From Planctomycetaceae bacterium (GTDB lineage: Bacteria; Planctomycetota; Planctomycetia; Planctomycetales; Planctomycetaceae), in the NCBI GenBank assembly GCA_018699955.1, contig JABISG010000115.1, positions 1-64,000 of the forward strand: 64,000 nucleotides of DNA, in the 5' to 3' direction. Below the pieces are notes generated by a model. It was given only the letters and a program-made list of their open reading frames with translations. It did not search any database and was not told the DNA's origin. Both the position numbers and the translations under genes were made by a program. This document shows, piece after piece, positions 1-8,184 of this stretch. Positions within the stretch are counted from its first letter, which is position 1, and the number at the start of each line of letters is the position of its first letter.

Positions 1-1673
1 AGAGTCCACTTCATTTCGATTGGGGTGTAGCCGTCGCGCGTGAGTTTCAGCTGGTAACTTCCCGGTCGGCCTTCGTATTCGTAGCGTTCACCCTGAAACA
101 AGCTTCGCGGACGGCCATCGACTTCGAGCGTGGCCGACTTCAGTTCCTGCTGCGGCCATTCGACAATTAGATGAGTTGCGCCTGTGTTGTGCCAGATTGT
201 TAAACCAATCACGACGGCAACGAATAACACAATGGCTGATGAGATGATCAACAACCGCTTGCGGTCGGCGTGCTTGCGTGCGGAAATGTCATCCTGTAGT
301 TTTCGTCCCGCGCGTGAAATCTTCGGCGAGCGGTCGGCGTCAGCCGGCTGATCTGTTGCAGGTTCGAATGCGACTGTCGGCGCGTTCACATCAGGGGGCT
401 TACGCCCCCCGCTCGCCTGGGTCTTCTCCAATTCCTGCGTGCCGGTGTCGATTTCTTCGTCGCGGGCGGCGGCGACAGCCAGCTGATTCAGGAAGTCGTT
501 CAACTCCGGAGCGACGGCGGCGGCGACTGTCGGGGCAATGGCAGGTTTCGCGGCAGCCGATGTCTCTGGTGAGATGGGCGGCGCGGTTGCCGCGTCGGCA
601 AATGGTGCCAACGCCTGCACAATTTCCGTCGGTGTTTGATACCGTTCCGCCACATTCCGCGACATCATTTTCAGTAACACGGCTTCCAATTCCGCCGGTG
701 CCTCGGGCAGCGTGCTGCGCAGTAACGGCGGGTCGTCGACCAATCGTGCCGTGATCTTGGCAATCGCCCCGTCACCCTGAAACGGCACCTTGCCGGTCAA
801 CAGCCGAAACAGCGTGCAACCCAGACTGTAGATGTCGCTGCGGATGTCGGCTGATCTGGTATCACGCGCTTGTTCCGGGGAAATGTAATCCGGCGTGCCG
901 ACCACCTGTCCGGTGTGTGTCAGTTCGGTCTGTTCTTTTCCACTGCCCTGCACGATGCGGGCCAGGCCCATGTCGAGAATCTTGACGACGGGTCGAGAGT
1001 CCAGAGTCGAGAGTCCAGAGCCAGAATTCTTACTCTTGTCTCTCGACTCTTGACCCTCGACCTTGAGCAACAGGTTGCTCGGCTTGATGTCGCGGTGCAC
1101 CATTTGCCGTTCGTGCGCGTGTTCCAAACCGAGCGCCGCCTGTCGGACGTATTCACAGGCTGCGCCGCTGGGAAGTTTCTTGCCCCGTTTGACCAGCACA
1201 CCCAGATCGCGGCCCTCGACGTATTCCATCACCAGAAAATGCCGGCCGGCAATAGAATCGGCATCGTAAGCGGCGACGATGTTTGGGTGATTCAGCGCTG
1301 CTGCCGCCTGGATCTCGCGACGAAAGCGTGCAACCAGTTGTTTGCTGGCGACGAGATCCTTGCGCAGGGTTTTTATCGCCACCAGCCGCCCCAGCGGCGA
1401 TTGCTCAGCCTTGAGAACGCTCCCCATCCCTCCTTCACCGAGATGATCGAGCAGTTTGTACTTGCCGAGGAAAAACGCATGCCGCCCGGCGAGCAGCATT
1501 TTCGCCTGCCAGCGTGTCAGCCAGCTGCGCTCGATGAGCTGCTCGATCAACTGCGGCAGTTGCTCATCGCTTGCGATGGCGAAGTCCGCGCGCACGCTTT
1601 CCAACTGCTCGACGGTGAGCAGGTTGCTCTGTTGCAGCAGTGAGAAAAAATGATCAGACGTGACGTCGGGCAT
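1..1673 (-). CDS. Membrane Ser/Thr protein kinase (PknB-like), 3' end outside the window
   Basis: At least 557 residues, starting at ATG 1673 and running off the window edge. Residues 1-70 form an N-terminal region (WLTRWQAKMLLAG near 51-63) seen in front of many planctomycete kinases. The kinase domain follows: glycine loop LGEGGMGSV (79-86), Lys101 in VAIK, catalytic HRDIKPSN (193-200), DMG in place of DFG (234-236), and an APE-like SPEQA. A low-complexity linker leads to one membrane segment (about 475-498), then a PEGA-like extracytoplasmic domain that is cut off. Known role of the family: Hanks-type phosphorylation of Ser/Thr on cytoplasmic targets. Oddity: residues 205-228, between the catalytic loop and DMG, are encoded by a 72-bp palindromic repeat (991-1062). 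The active-site residues are intact, so the kinase is probably functional. Confidence 0.93.
   Translation of the reverse strand, partial: MPDVTSDHFFSLLQQSNLLTVEQLESVRADFAIASDEQLPQLIEQLIERSWLTRWQAKMLLAGRHAFFLGKYKLLDHLGEGGMGSVLKAEQSPLGRLVAIKTLRKDLVASKQLVARFRREIQAAAALNHPNIVAAYDADSIAGRHFLVMEYVEGRDLGVLVKRGKKLPSGAACEYVRQAALGLEHAHERQMVHRDIKPSNLLLKVEGQESRDKSKNSGSGLSTLDSRPVVKILDMGLARIVQGSGKEQTELTHTGQVVGTPDYISPEQARDTRSADIRSDIYSLGCTLFRLLTGKVPFQGDGAIAKITARLVDDPPLLRSTLPEAPAELEAVLLKMMSRNVAERYQTPTEIVQALAPFADAATAPPISPETSAAAKPAIAPTVAAAVAPELNDFLNQLAVAAARDEEIDTGTQELEKTQASGGRKPPDVNAPTVAFEPATDQPADADRSPKISRAGRKLQDDISARKHADRKRLLIISSAIVLFVAVVIGLTIWHNTGATHLIVEWPQQELKSATLEVDGRPRSLFQGERYEYEGRPGSYQLKLTRDGYTPIEMKWT
991..1062. 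repeat. 72-bp palindromic element inserted in frame in the kinase gene
   Basis: Left arm 991-1020 and right arm 1033-1062 are 30-nt inverted repeats built from GTCGAGAGTC-like units, with about four mismatches around a 12-nt centre. The length is a multiple of three and there is no stop in the kinase frame, so it adds 24 Ser/Arg/Lys/Gly-rich residues (205-228) to a surface turn between kinase subdomains VIb and VII. The same motif appears in the hairpin at 54206-54272. Confidence 0.8.
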
Positions 1674-1880
1674 GCGACATTCAGTTAGGGCCTGTACGGA
1701 ATCCACCGGCCCTCAATGTATCCCGCCAAGTAGCAAAGTGCCAGAAACCGACGCGCTAGAGTCAATTCAACTGGTGATCTCAACGGGCGGCTGGGTTTGA
1801 ATCCGGAAAACACCCAGTTGTTCACGGCCTGGGGTCTCCCACCGGTCGCACCCAGCCACCCTGACGAGTCATCTTCTTCG

Positions 1881-3668
1881 TCACTGCCTCGAGAACTTCA
1901 ACGGTGCTGATCCTTGTGAGTCACCGAGCATGTAGAAGTCCAATTTGTCGCCCTTGACGTCGAGCTGAGCGAGCATGGTGCCTTCGTCGTTCATTTCGAG
2001 TGCAAGTACGCCGTCCTTATCGATGGCGTAGACGCCTCGCACTTCCTGCGATTTGCCATCCGCGCTGAACTTCCAGTTGAACTTGCCTTTGTCGTCCAGC
2101 GACAACTGGAATGTCTCGCCGGACGCACGCTTGGCCTGCCAACTGCCTTGCAGTTGCTCTTGCGAGATTGCGTCAACCGCTTCGGGCGGCTTGGTGACGT
2201 CCGGCTGATTGGGAATCTCCGCCTCGGGATCGAGTTGTTGCAGAAGATTCGCTGCCAGTTGATCCTTCGGCTGCAGCTTGACCAACTGTTTCAATTGACC
2301 GATGGCCGCATCCTTGTGGTTACAGGTGATGTAGTGATATGCCAAAACGAAACATACCGCGGAATTGTCGGCATTGGCGCGGCGAACGGTTTCCAGTTTC
2401 CGCAATTGTTCGGTGTAGGTTGAGACCTCCGGATACAGGCTGCTCATGGTCGTCCAGTCCCAACCAGGACCGACGCTTAACACCGCGTACAATGTTGCCG
2501 CTGCCTCGGGATACTTTCCCAATGCGAACAGCACCAGCGCGCGGAACTCGTGCACCACCGCATCGTTGGGCAATTCCTTGAGCGCAGCATCTGCCGAACT
2601 GAGCGCGGCCTCATAGTTGCCGTCGTAAAACTGTTTCTGCGCCGTGTCGAAGTTCGACAGGCCATCTTCCGAAGGCCCTTCAGCAGGCGAAGTGTCGTCG
2701 GGATCGGCCGCCAGCGTTGTTTCGTCCGGCGTCATCACCAGGGGATCGGAATAGTTATACGAGCCATTGTCGATGATGACTGTGTCGCCGACATAGGGGT
2801 TGTAATAGTTGTTGTAGCCGAAGGCCCAACCGACGCGGTTGACGGCCCATGTTGTGACGCCGAATGCAGTCAGCACCGGATAGCGGTTCCACCAATAGTT
2901 CCATCGCGATCCCGGTCCCCAATGGCCGTGCCAATGACCGTGATGCCAGTGGCTGTGATGGTTGTAATGCCGACCGTGCCAATCGTTCCATTGATTGCGG
3001 CGGTTCTGTGCGCGGTCACCGCGGTTCGCCATCCGATCACCAATTCGGTCTTGTCGGTTACCGAGTCGATCCTGAAGTCGATCTTGACGATCACCGACGT
3101 TCGGGCGTGTCGGTCGATTGCCGACACCGGGGCGATTGCCGATGCCCGGTCGATTTCCCAAACCGGGCAGAGTGCCGGCCCCCGGTCGATTGCCAATGCC
3201 GGGACGACCCCCAGCTCCCGGTCGAGTTCCCACACCTGGACGCGTTGATGGTAAGTTCCCCGGTCGTGTGCCGGGTCTGATCGATGGTCGAGTCCCAGTT
3301 CCCGGTCGGATGGATGGCCGGTTACCGGTTCCAATAGATGGGCGCGTTCCGGTACTTGGACGTGTACTTGGGCGCGTCGAAGGCCGAGTGCTTGGCCGTG
3401 TACTGGGGCGCGAGATCGATGGTCGCGACGACGGTCGACTGAAAGAGGGTGTTGACGGACGACTCGACGGGCGACTGCTCGGGCGTGAGGGGCGACTCGA
3501 AGGACGACTGGCCGGTCGGCTGCTGGGGCGACTCATTGATCGCCCACCGCCTCCCCGTGAACGCCCACCGCCACCGCGACCACCGCCACCTCGGCCGCGG
3601 GCGTTTGCCTCCAAGACATTTCCAAGAACCAACGACGCGACGATCAGAATTGTTGCAAGCTGTTTCAT
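1881..3668 (-). CDS. Exported TPR protein with Arg/Pro/Ser repeat region
   Basis: 595 residues from ATG 3668; a longer frame opens at 3725, but the signal peptide MKQLATILIVASLVLG starts at 3668. After the signal peptide come a Gly/Arg-rich stretch, a long run of RPS/RPST and RPGxG units, an Asp/Arg/Asn-rich part (QDRLxxR) and a His/Trp-rich segment. Tetratricopeptide-like helices follow (FDTAQKQFYDGNYEAALSSA; GKYPEAAATLYAVL; HKDAAIGQLKQLVKLQP). The last 90 or so residues look like a beta-rich domain (LQGSWQAKR to the end). TPRs normally bind proteins; the basic repeats could bind anionic polymers or the cell surface, but that is inference. The next gene upstream on the same strand begins about 1.05 kb away at 4718, so the two could be co-transcribed. 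Confidence 0.8.
   Translation of the reverse strand: MKQLATILIVASLVLGNVLEANARGRGGGGRGGGGRSRGGGGRSMSRPSSRPASRPSSRPSRPSSRPSSRPSTPSFSRPSSRPSISRPSTRPSTRPSTRPSTRPSTGTRPSIGTGNRPSIRPGTGTRPSIRPGTRPGNLPSTRPGVGTRPGAGGRPGIGNRPGAGTLPGLGNRPGIGNRPGVGNRPTRPNVGDRQDRLQDRLGNRQDRIGDRMANRGDRAQNRRNQWNDWHGRHYNHHSHWHHGHWHGHWGPGSRWNYWWNRYPVLTAFGVTTWAVNRVGWAFGYNNYYNPYVGDTVIIDNGSYNYSDPLVMTPDETTLAADPDDTSPAEGPSEDGLSNFDTAQKQFYDGNYEAALSSADAALKELPNDAVVHEFRALVLFALGKYPEAAATLYAVLSVGPGWDWTTMSSLYPEVSTYTEQLRKLETVRRANADNSAVCFVLAYHYITCNHKDAAIGQLKQLVKLQPKDQLAANLLQQLDPEAEIPNQPDVTKPPEAVDAISQEQLQGSWQAKRASGETFQLSLDDKGKFNWKFSADGKSQEVRGVYAIDKDGVLALEMNDEGTMLAQLDVKGDKLDFYMLGDSQGSAPLKFSRQ
3000..3600. repeat. Low-complexity coding repeats (RPS/RPST/RPGxG units)
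   Basis: This DNA encodes tens of short units of 9-15 nt (RPS, RPST, then NRPGxG and GNRQDR) inside the TPR protein. The units are imperfect, with changing third positions, so the array is diverged rather than freshly expanded. Such tracts can vary in length by slippage or recombination. Confidence 0.6.
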
Positions 3669-3725
3669 GGCTGATATCCGTAATTCAAAGTGGTGAAATA
3701 GTTCGGATTTATGATTTGCGATCAA

Positions 3726-4718
3726 TTATTTCACGATCTGGACAGTCGGTGGGCGTCGAACCATAACGATTGGGGCGGTGTCTTCCCGCAACTCATTGCC
3801 GATGACAAGATTGCGATACTGCCAAGTGATTCGTTCGGCATCGAAGATTGTGTAGACGGCGACGCCGGATGCCGATTCGCCGTCGGCATTGAAGCCGCTC
3901 GATGTCACCAGCCATTGATCGCCGTTGCGCTTCCACGTCCCTTCAACATGGCCGCCATTGGAGTCGAATACCCAGGATCGGATTTCTCGTCGAAGCGGAT
4001 CCCAGCCAATCCGCTGCACGCCGTTCATAACCGGCTTGTCTTGAATCTTGACCGTGAAGCGTCGCAACAGGAAATTGCCATCGTCTGACCATTTGCATGT
4101 GGTGTGAACAACGGACGACGGATCTTCGCTGACCCAATCGCCGACCAACCATGCCAGTTGACTGAGATGTTCGCCGCGGGTGCCTTTTTCTCGCGTGTAG
4201 TCTTTCAGCGTGTTGATCCGCCACTCGCCGTCGCCTTCCTTAACATGTAACGCGATGTAGCGATTGACTTCGCGAGCCCCACCGGGATATTCCGTGGTTG
4301 CGACGACTCCTTCCTCCAATGCGACGCTATTGGTGATGAACCGCACGCGTTCGATGTTGATCTCATCCACCAGCGCATCGGGAGTGGTATCGAAGACATC
4401 CTGGAACATGTCCACAATGGCATCGCGACCGACGGTCAATTCGCCGAACTCGTCATGAAATTCAGCCTTTTCGGTGAACAGTTCGCCGATGGCTTTGGAG
4501 TCTCGCTTGGCGTAGGCATCGACGAAGGCCTGTGCTTTCTTTCGGAACGGCTGCTCTTTGTCAGCCGTCTTCTCGGCAAGCACGCTACGAACGGCGACAG
4601 CCTTCTTCTGAGCGGCTGGTTTGTCGACAGGCGCATCGACCGGTGCCGAGTTCACCTGAGACATCAACACCGCCCCAAGAGAACTGGCAATGAGGACGAA
4701 TTTGATTGAGTTGTTCAT
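3726..4718 (-). CDS. Exported SnoaL-like/SgcJ-type protein
   Basis: 330 residues with a Sec-type signal peptide (MNNSIKFVLIASSLGAVLMS). Residues about 60-180 match the SnoaL/DUF4440 cone fold: a helix (FVDAYAKRDSKAIGELF), AEFHDEFGELTVGRDAI, then strands ending in WRINTLKDY. The C-terminal half is a beta-rich domain (LVGDWVSED ... NFLLRRFTV ... WVFDSNGGHVEGTW ... ITWQYRN) often paired with it in planctomycetes. Family members labelled SgcJ/EcaC have no agreed activity; some bind small ligands or act as isomerases. The start ATG overlaps the TGA of a possible upstream small ORF by 4 nt. A GGAGAG sequence lies just upstream. Confidence 0.8.
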   Translation of the reverse strand: MNNSIKFVLIASSLGAVLMSQVNSAPVDAPVDKPAAQKKAVAVRSVLAEKTADKEQPFRKKAQAFVDAYAKRDSKAIGELFTEKAEFHDEFGELTVGRDAIVDMFQDVFDTTPDALVDEINIERVRFITNSVALEEGVVATTEYPGGAREVNRYIALHVKEGDGEWRINTLKDYTREKGTRGEHLSQLAWLVGDWVSEDPSSVVHTTCKWSDDGNFLLRRFTVKIQDKPVMNGVQRIGWDPLRREIRSWVFDSNGGHVEGTWKRNGDQWLVTSSGFNADGESASGVAVYTIFDAERITWQYRNLVIGNELREDTAPIVMVRRPPTVQIVK

Positions 4719-5020
4719 TCGTGTCTCTCCAGAATGAAAGTGCTTGTTTCGAGAAACCTCGTCGAGAACCCGTCACAGCTCGGCCTGCTCCTCTTGAATC
4801 GTGGTACGCGCTGCAATTCCCACGACTGCAGAGCCACCCCACACACTATCAGCTTGGCGCCGACAAGCACAGAATAATCCCACTGCCAGATCAGAATCGC
4901 CAAAAGTAGCAATAACAGCCCAATGCAACACCCCACCGAATACGGGGTTGAGGTGTCCGGGAACTTTGTTGGAGTTCCGACAAGGCTGGAGATGCATCCT
5001 GCGGGCCTTCTCTTTTCCAC
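4715..5020 (-). CDS. Possible small membrane protein (unrecognised)
   Basis: A 101-codon frame with a GTG start at 5020; a second GTG inside would give a shorter product. It contains two hydrophobic stretches (IGLLLLLLAILIW and VLVGAKLIVCGVAL) joined by WDYS, then a basic, Ser-rich tail. Its TGA overlaps the ATG of the downstream SnoaL-like gene (ATGA), typical of translational coupling, and it fills a 380-bp space that otherwise holds no gene. Against it: no ATG and no recognised homologue. Confidence 0.35.
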   Translation of the reverse strand: MEKRRPAGCISSLVGTPTKFPDTSTPYSVGCCIGLLLLLLAILIWQWDYSVLVGAKLIVCGVALQSWELQRVPRFKRSRPSCDGFSTRFLETSTFILERHE

Positions 5021-5098
5021 AGGTCGCCAAGCCGTTAAAACGACTGCACCGAGTTGTCGCCTGTCTCGTCAAAGTTGTCTTGATGGTGGAGTCTGGTT

Positions 5099-6883
5099 TT
5101 GTTGTCGTCGCGTCTGTTCTGGAAAGTGTTCGCCACGTATGCGGCGCTGACCCTTGTTTCGGCGACGGTGTTCGTCGCGATTCTTTCGAGCCGGCAAAAA
5201 GACATTGTCGTCGAACGCTCTCAGCAGCGATTGCATGATTCGGCCGTCCTGCTGCGCAACGACATGGCCGACGTCTTTGAGGACGGTCCCGGCACTCCAT
5301 TGCAGTCCACTCTGCGGCGACTCGGCGAGCAAACTGGCACGCGAATGACCCTGGTGGCGGAAGATGGGACGGTCCTCGGGGATTCTGTCGAAGACCCGGC
5401 AGCGATGGAGAATCACCGGAACCGGGACGAATTATTGCAGGCCAGGACGAATGAATTCGGTGTGTCTCAGCGACCGAGTCCAACCCTCGGAATTCCCATG
5501 ATGTATGTCGCGTTGCGGGTGGGCGAAGGCAAGCGTCCGGCCGGATTTGTTCGCGTGGCGATGCCAATGGAATCGGTCCATTCCCAGGTAACTTCAGTCC
5601 AGCGGCTGATTCTCGTCACTGCGCTCCTGGCCAGTCTTGCCGCTTTGACTTTCACGTACTTTATTGTGGGTCGCATCATTCGGCCGCTCGCGACACTCAC
5701 CCAGGCGGCGAAGTCGATCGCCGATGGCGACATCCAGCAAGAGGTCGATGTGCCAGGCCGCGATGAATTGGGAACGCTTGCCGAGTCGTTCAATTCGATG
5801 AGCCATCAGCTTTCCACTCGAATTCACGAACTCGACCGAAAAGGAAGAGAGTCTGTCGAGAATAGCGAGCGACTCGAAGCCGTTTTGGGAGGAATGATCG
5901 AGGGCGTGCTCGCGGTCGATGGTGAAGAACGAATTCTTTTTGCCAACCTCGCCGCACGCTCGCTACTCGAAATCGCGATTCCCGACGTCGTCGGCCATCC
6001 GATCTGGGAAGCCGTGAGAAACCCGGCGATTCAAGAAGTGGTTCGAAAGGCATTAGAAACCACGACGCAAGAAAGCGTCGAGTTGGAATTGGCAAGAACG
6101 CAATCGATCGTCAAACTCTCGGCGACTCGTCTGGCAGGTGATCCGTGTCCCGGTGTGATTCTGGTTTTTCACGATGTCACGAAACTGAGGCGTTTGCAAA
6201 ACATGCGGCAACAGTTCGTTTCGAATGTTTCCCATGAACTCAAGACGCCGCTGACTTCGATTCAAGCGCATGCCGAAACGCTTCTCGGCGGGGCGATCGA
6301 TGACCCGGAACACAATCGCAAGTTTCTGGGGCGCATCGCAGAACAGGCCGATCGGCTCCACTCGCTGATTCTGGACCTTCTGCGACTGGGGAAGGTCGAA
6401 TCGGGTGCCGGCGTGTTCGACGTCACAGCGGTTGATGTCGCCGAAACCGTGATGTCGTGCATCGAAGAGCGGGCCGAAGTTGCCGAGGCCAAACGAATCG
6501 AACTGACGACTGAGTCGCCAAACTCGGCCATCAGTGTCCTCGCCGACGCGGAAGGACTTCAGACAATTCTCGACAACCTGATCGAAAATGCGATCAAGTA
6601 CACGCCCGAAGGAGGACGAGTCGAGATTCGTTGGCGCGCAGACGAGTCGATGGTGTTACTTGAAGTCGTGGACAACGGTGCTGGCATTGCGAAAGAACAT
6701 CAATCGCGGATTTTTGAACGCTTCTACCGCGCCGACAAAGCGCGATCTCGCGAACTCGGCGGGACCGGTTTGGGGCTTTCAATCGTTAAGCACTTCGTGC
6801 AGGAATTTGGCGGCGGCGTCGAAGTGAGCAGCGAACCGGGCAAGGGCGCTACCTTTAGCGTGCGATTGCCGCTGGCAGATTAG
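5099..6883 (+). CDS. phoR: Phosphate-regulon sensor histidine kinase PhoR
   Basis: 594 residues from a TTG start; the frame is closed by a TGA at 5081, and GGTGGAG (5085-5091) is the ribosome-binding site. Order: membrane segment (7-29), a periplasmic domain of about 140 residues, second membrane segment (169-190), HAMP linker (about 191-245), PAS domain (about 255-360), HisKA with SHELKTP (phosphorylated His379), and HATPase with N-box DNLIENAIKYTP (from 492), DNGAGI (525-530) and GGTGLGLSI (554-562). Known role: autophosphorylates and phosphorylates or dephosphorylates PhoB according to signals from the Pst transporter and PhoU. It heads a plus-strand set with pstSCAB, phoU and phoB, though a 280-bp gap separates it from pstS. 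Confidence 0.93.
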   Translation: MLSSRLFWKVFATYAALTLVSATVFVAILSSRQKDIVVERSQQRLHDSAVLLRNDMADVFEDGPGTPLQSTLRRLGEQTGTRMTLVAEDGTVLGDSVEDPAAMENHRNRDELLQARTNEFGVSQRPSPTLGIPMMYVALRVGEGKRPAGFVRVAMPMESVHSQVTSVQRLILVTALLASLAALTFTYFIVGRIIRPLATLTQAAKSIADGDIQQEVDVPGRDELGTLAESFNSMSHQLSTRIHELDRKGRESVENSERLEAVLGGMIEGVLAVDGEERILFANLAARSLLEIAIPDVVGHPIWEAVRNPAIQEVVRKALETTTQESVELELARTQSIVKLSATRLAGDPCPGVILVFHDVTKLRRLQNMRQQFVSNVSHELKTPLTSIQAHAETLLGGAIDDPEHNRKFLGRIAEQADRLHSLILDLLRLGKVESGAGVFDVTAVDVAETVMSCIEERAEVAEAKRIELTTESPNSAISVLADAEGLQTILDNLIENAIKYTPEGGRVEIRWRADESMVLLEVVDNGAGIAKEHQSRIFERFYRADKARSRELGGTGLGLSIVKHFVQEFGGGVEVSSEPGKGATFSVRLPLAD

Positions 6884-6928
6884 CCCGCCCAAACCATTGA
6901 GGCCGGCCAACGATTTTTCCGTTGCGAT

Positions 6929-7141
6929 CTAGTCGGGGGTAAGAACGAACCCACTGCCGACTGGCAGCGAAGTTGGTTCCGTACCCATCTTGCACCACTT
7001 GGCAACGAGCGCCGGACCTTCATCGATTCTTAACATTCCACCATCTGGAATCTTCACATTCCATCCGTAGGATGCTCGCGTGAAGTGAACGTGAGGATGG
7101 CCCTCAGTGTTCAGGACCTCGCATCCTTTTGAACCCGCTAA
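6929..7141 (-). pseudogene. Possible orphan coding fragment upstream of pstS
   Basis: On the minus strand this stretch reads as about 70 protein-like residues (KGCEVLNTEGHPHVHFT ... WNVKIPDGGMLRIDEGPAL ... GSGFVLTPD) ending at a TAG at 6929. Codon choice looks coding, but there is no credible start codon between it and the pstS region. It could be the 3' remnant of a deleted gene or a short gene with an unusual start. The family is not recognised. Confidence 0.3.
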
Positions 7142-7165
7142 GAAGAAGGTGGAAAAACAGGACTG

Positions 7166-8164
7166 ATGATACGTTCCGTGGCTGCCGTGATCGGTTTCGT
7201 TGTGAGCGCTGCTATCCTTGTGGGCTGTCATGTTAAAGACGCCGGGTCGGATGCAAACAGCACTTCGCCGGGAGATTCCACCGGCAAACTCAGCGGCACG
7301 GTCAGCATCGACGGGTCGAGTACCGTCTTCCCCATCTCCCAAGCGGTTGCCGAAGAATTCCAGAAGCAGCATTCCGGCGTCAAAGTTGTCGTCGGCACAT
7401 CGGGAACCGGTGGTGGTTTCAAGAAGTTCGTCCTCGGCGAGATCGATATCAACGATGCCTCGCGGCCGATCAAACAGAAGGAAATCGATGCCTGCAAACA
7501 GAACGGCATTGAATATCTGGAGTTGAAGATCGCAGTCGATGGACTCTCGGTGATCGTCAATCCGCAGAATGACTGGTGCGACTGTCTGACCGCCTCGCAA
7601 CTCAAAACCATCTGGGAACCGAACAGCAAGGTGACCAATTGGAGCGATGTGAACCCGAAATGGCCTGCGGAGAAAATTCGGCTGTACGGGCCGGACACCG
7701 ATTCAGGGACGTTCGATTATTTTACGGAAGCCATCTGTGGTGAAGGCGGTGCGAGCCGCTCGGATTACACGCCCAGCGCCGACGACAATGTTCTAGTTCG
7801 TGGTGTCGCGGGTGACCGATTTTCGCTGGGATACTTTGGCTTCGCCTATTACAGCGAGAATGCGGACAAACTGAAGATTGTCGGAGTCGCACCGTCCGAC
7901 GATGCGACGGGTTGCGTCAAACCAACCGACGAGACAATCGAAGCGGGCCAATATGTACCGTTGTCGCGACCGCTGTTTCTTTACGTGAATAGGGCATCGT
8001 TGAAAAAACCGGAAGTGGCCATCTTCCTGAAGTATTACCTGGAACAAGGCCAGACACTGGTCGGCGAAGTTGGTTACGTGCGATTGAGTCAACAATTGGT
8101 CGAAGGGACAAGAAAGTCGTTGGAAGCTGCACAGGATGCATCGACCACGACGCCGAGTAAATAG
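7166..8164 (+). CDS. pstS: Phosphate ABC transporter substrate-binding lipoprotein PstS
   Basis: 332 residues. A lipoprotein signal ends in ILVGC with the acylated Cys at 21, so the protein is probably membrane-anchored on the outer side of the cytoplasmic membrane. Phosphate-binding family motifs are visible: IDGSSTVFPISQAVAEEF, GTSGTGGGFKKF, INDASRPI and YGPDTDSGTFDYFTE. It captures inorganic phosphate and passes it to PstC/PstA. pstC starts 20 bp downstream, so the genes form one operon. No clear Pho box was recognised in the 280 bp upstream. Confidence 0.95.
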   Translation: MIRSVAAVIGFVVSAAILVGCHVKDAGSDANSTSPGDSTGKLSGTVSIDGSSTVFPISQAVAEEFQKQHSGVKVVVGTSGTGGGFKKFVLGEIDINDASRPIKQKEIDACKQNGIEYLELKIAVDGLSVIVNPQNDWCDCLTASQLKTIWEPNSKVTNWSDVNPKWPAEKIRLYGPDTDSGTFDYFTEAICGEGGASRSDYTPSADDNVLVRGVAGDRFSLGYFGFAYYSENADKLKIVGVAPSDDATGCVKPTDETIEAGQYVPLSRPLFLYVNRASLKKPEVAIFLKYYLEQGQTLVGEVGYVRLSQQLVEGTRKSLEAAQDASTTTPSK

Positions 8165-8184
8165 AGACAAGAAAGGATTGCGCC

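Noticed and set aside
3118..3696. Plus-strand Gly/Arg/Pro-rich frame
   Set aside because: It is the complement of the RPS repeat region of the TPR gene; low complexity on both strands explains the open frame.
6884..7165. Pho box upstream of pstS
   Set aside because: No pair of CTGTCAT-like direct repeats with the right spacing was found, so no operator is claimed.
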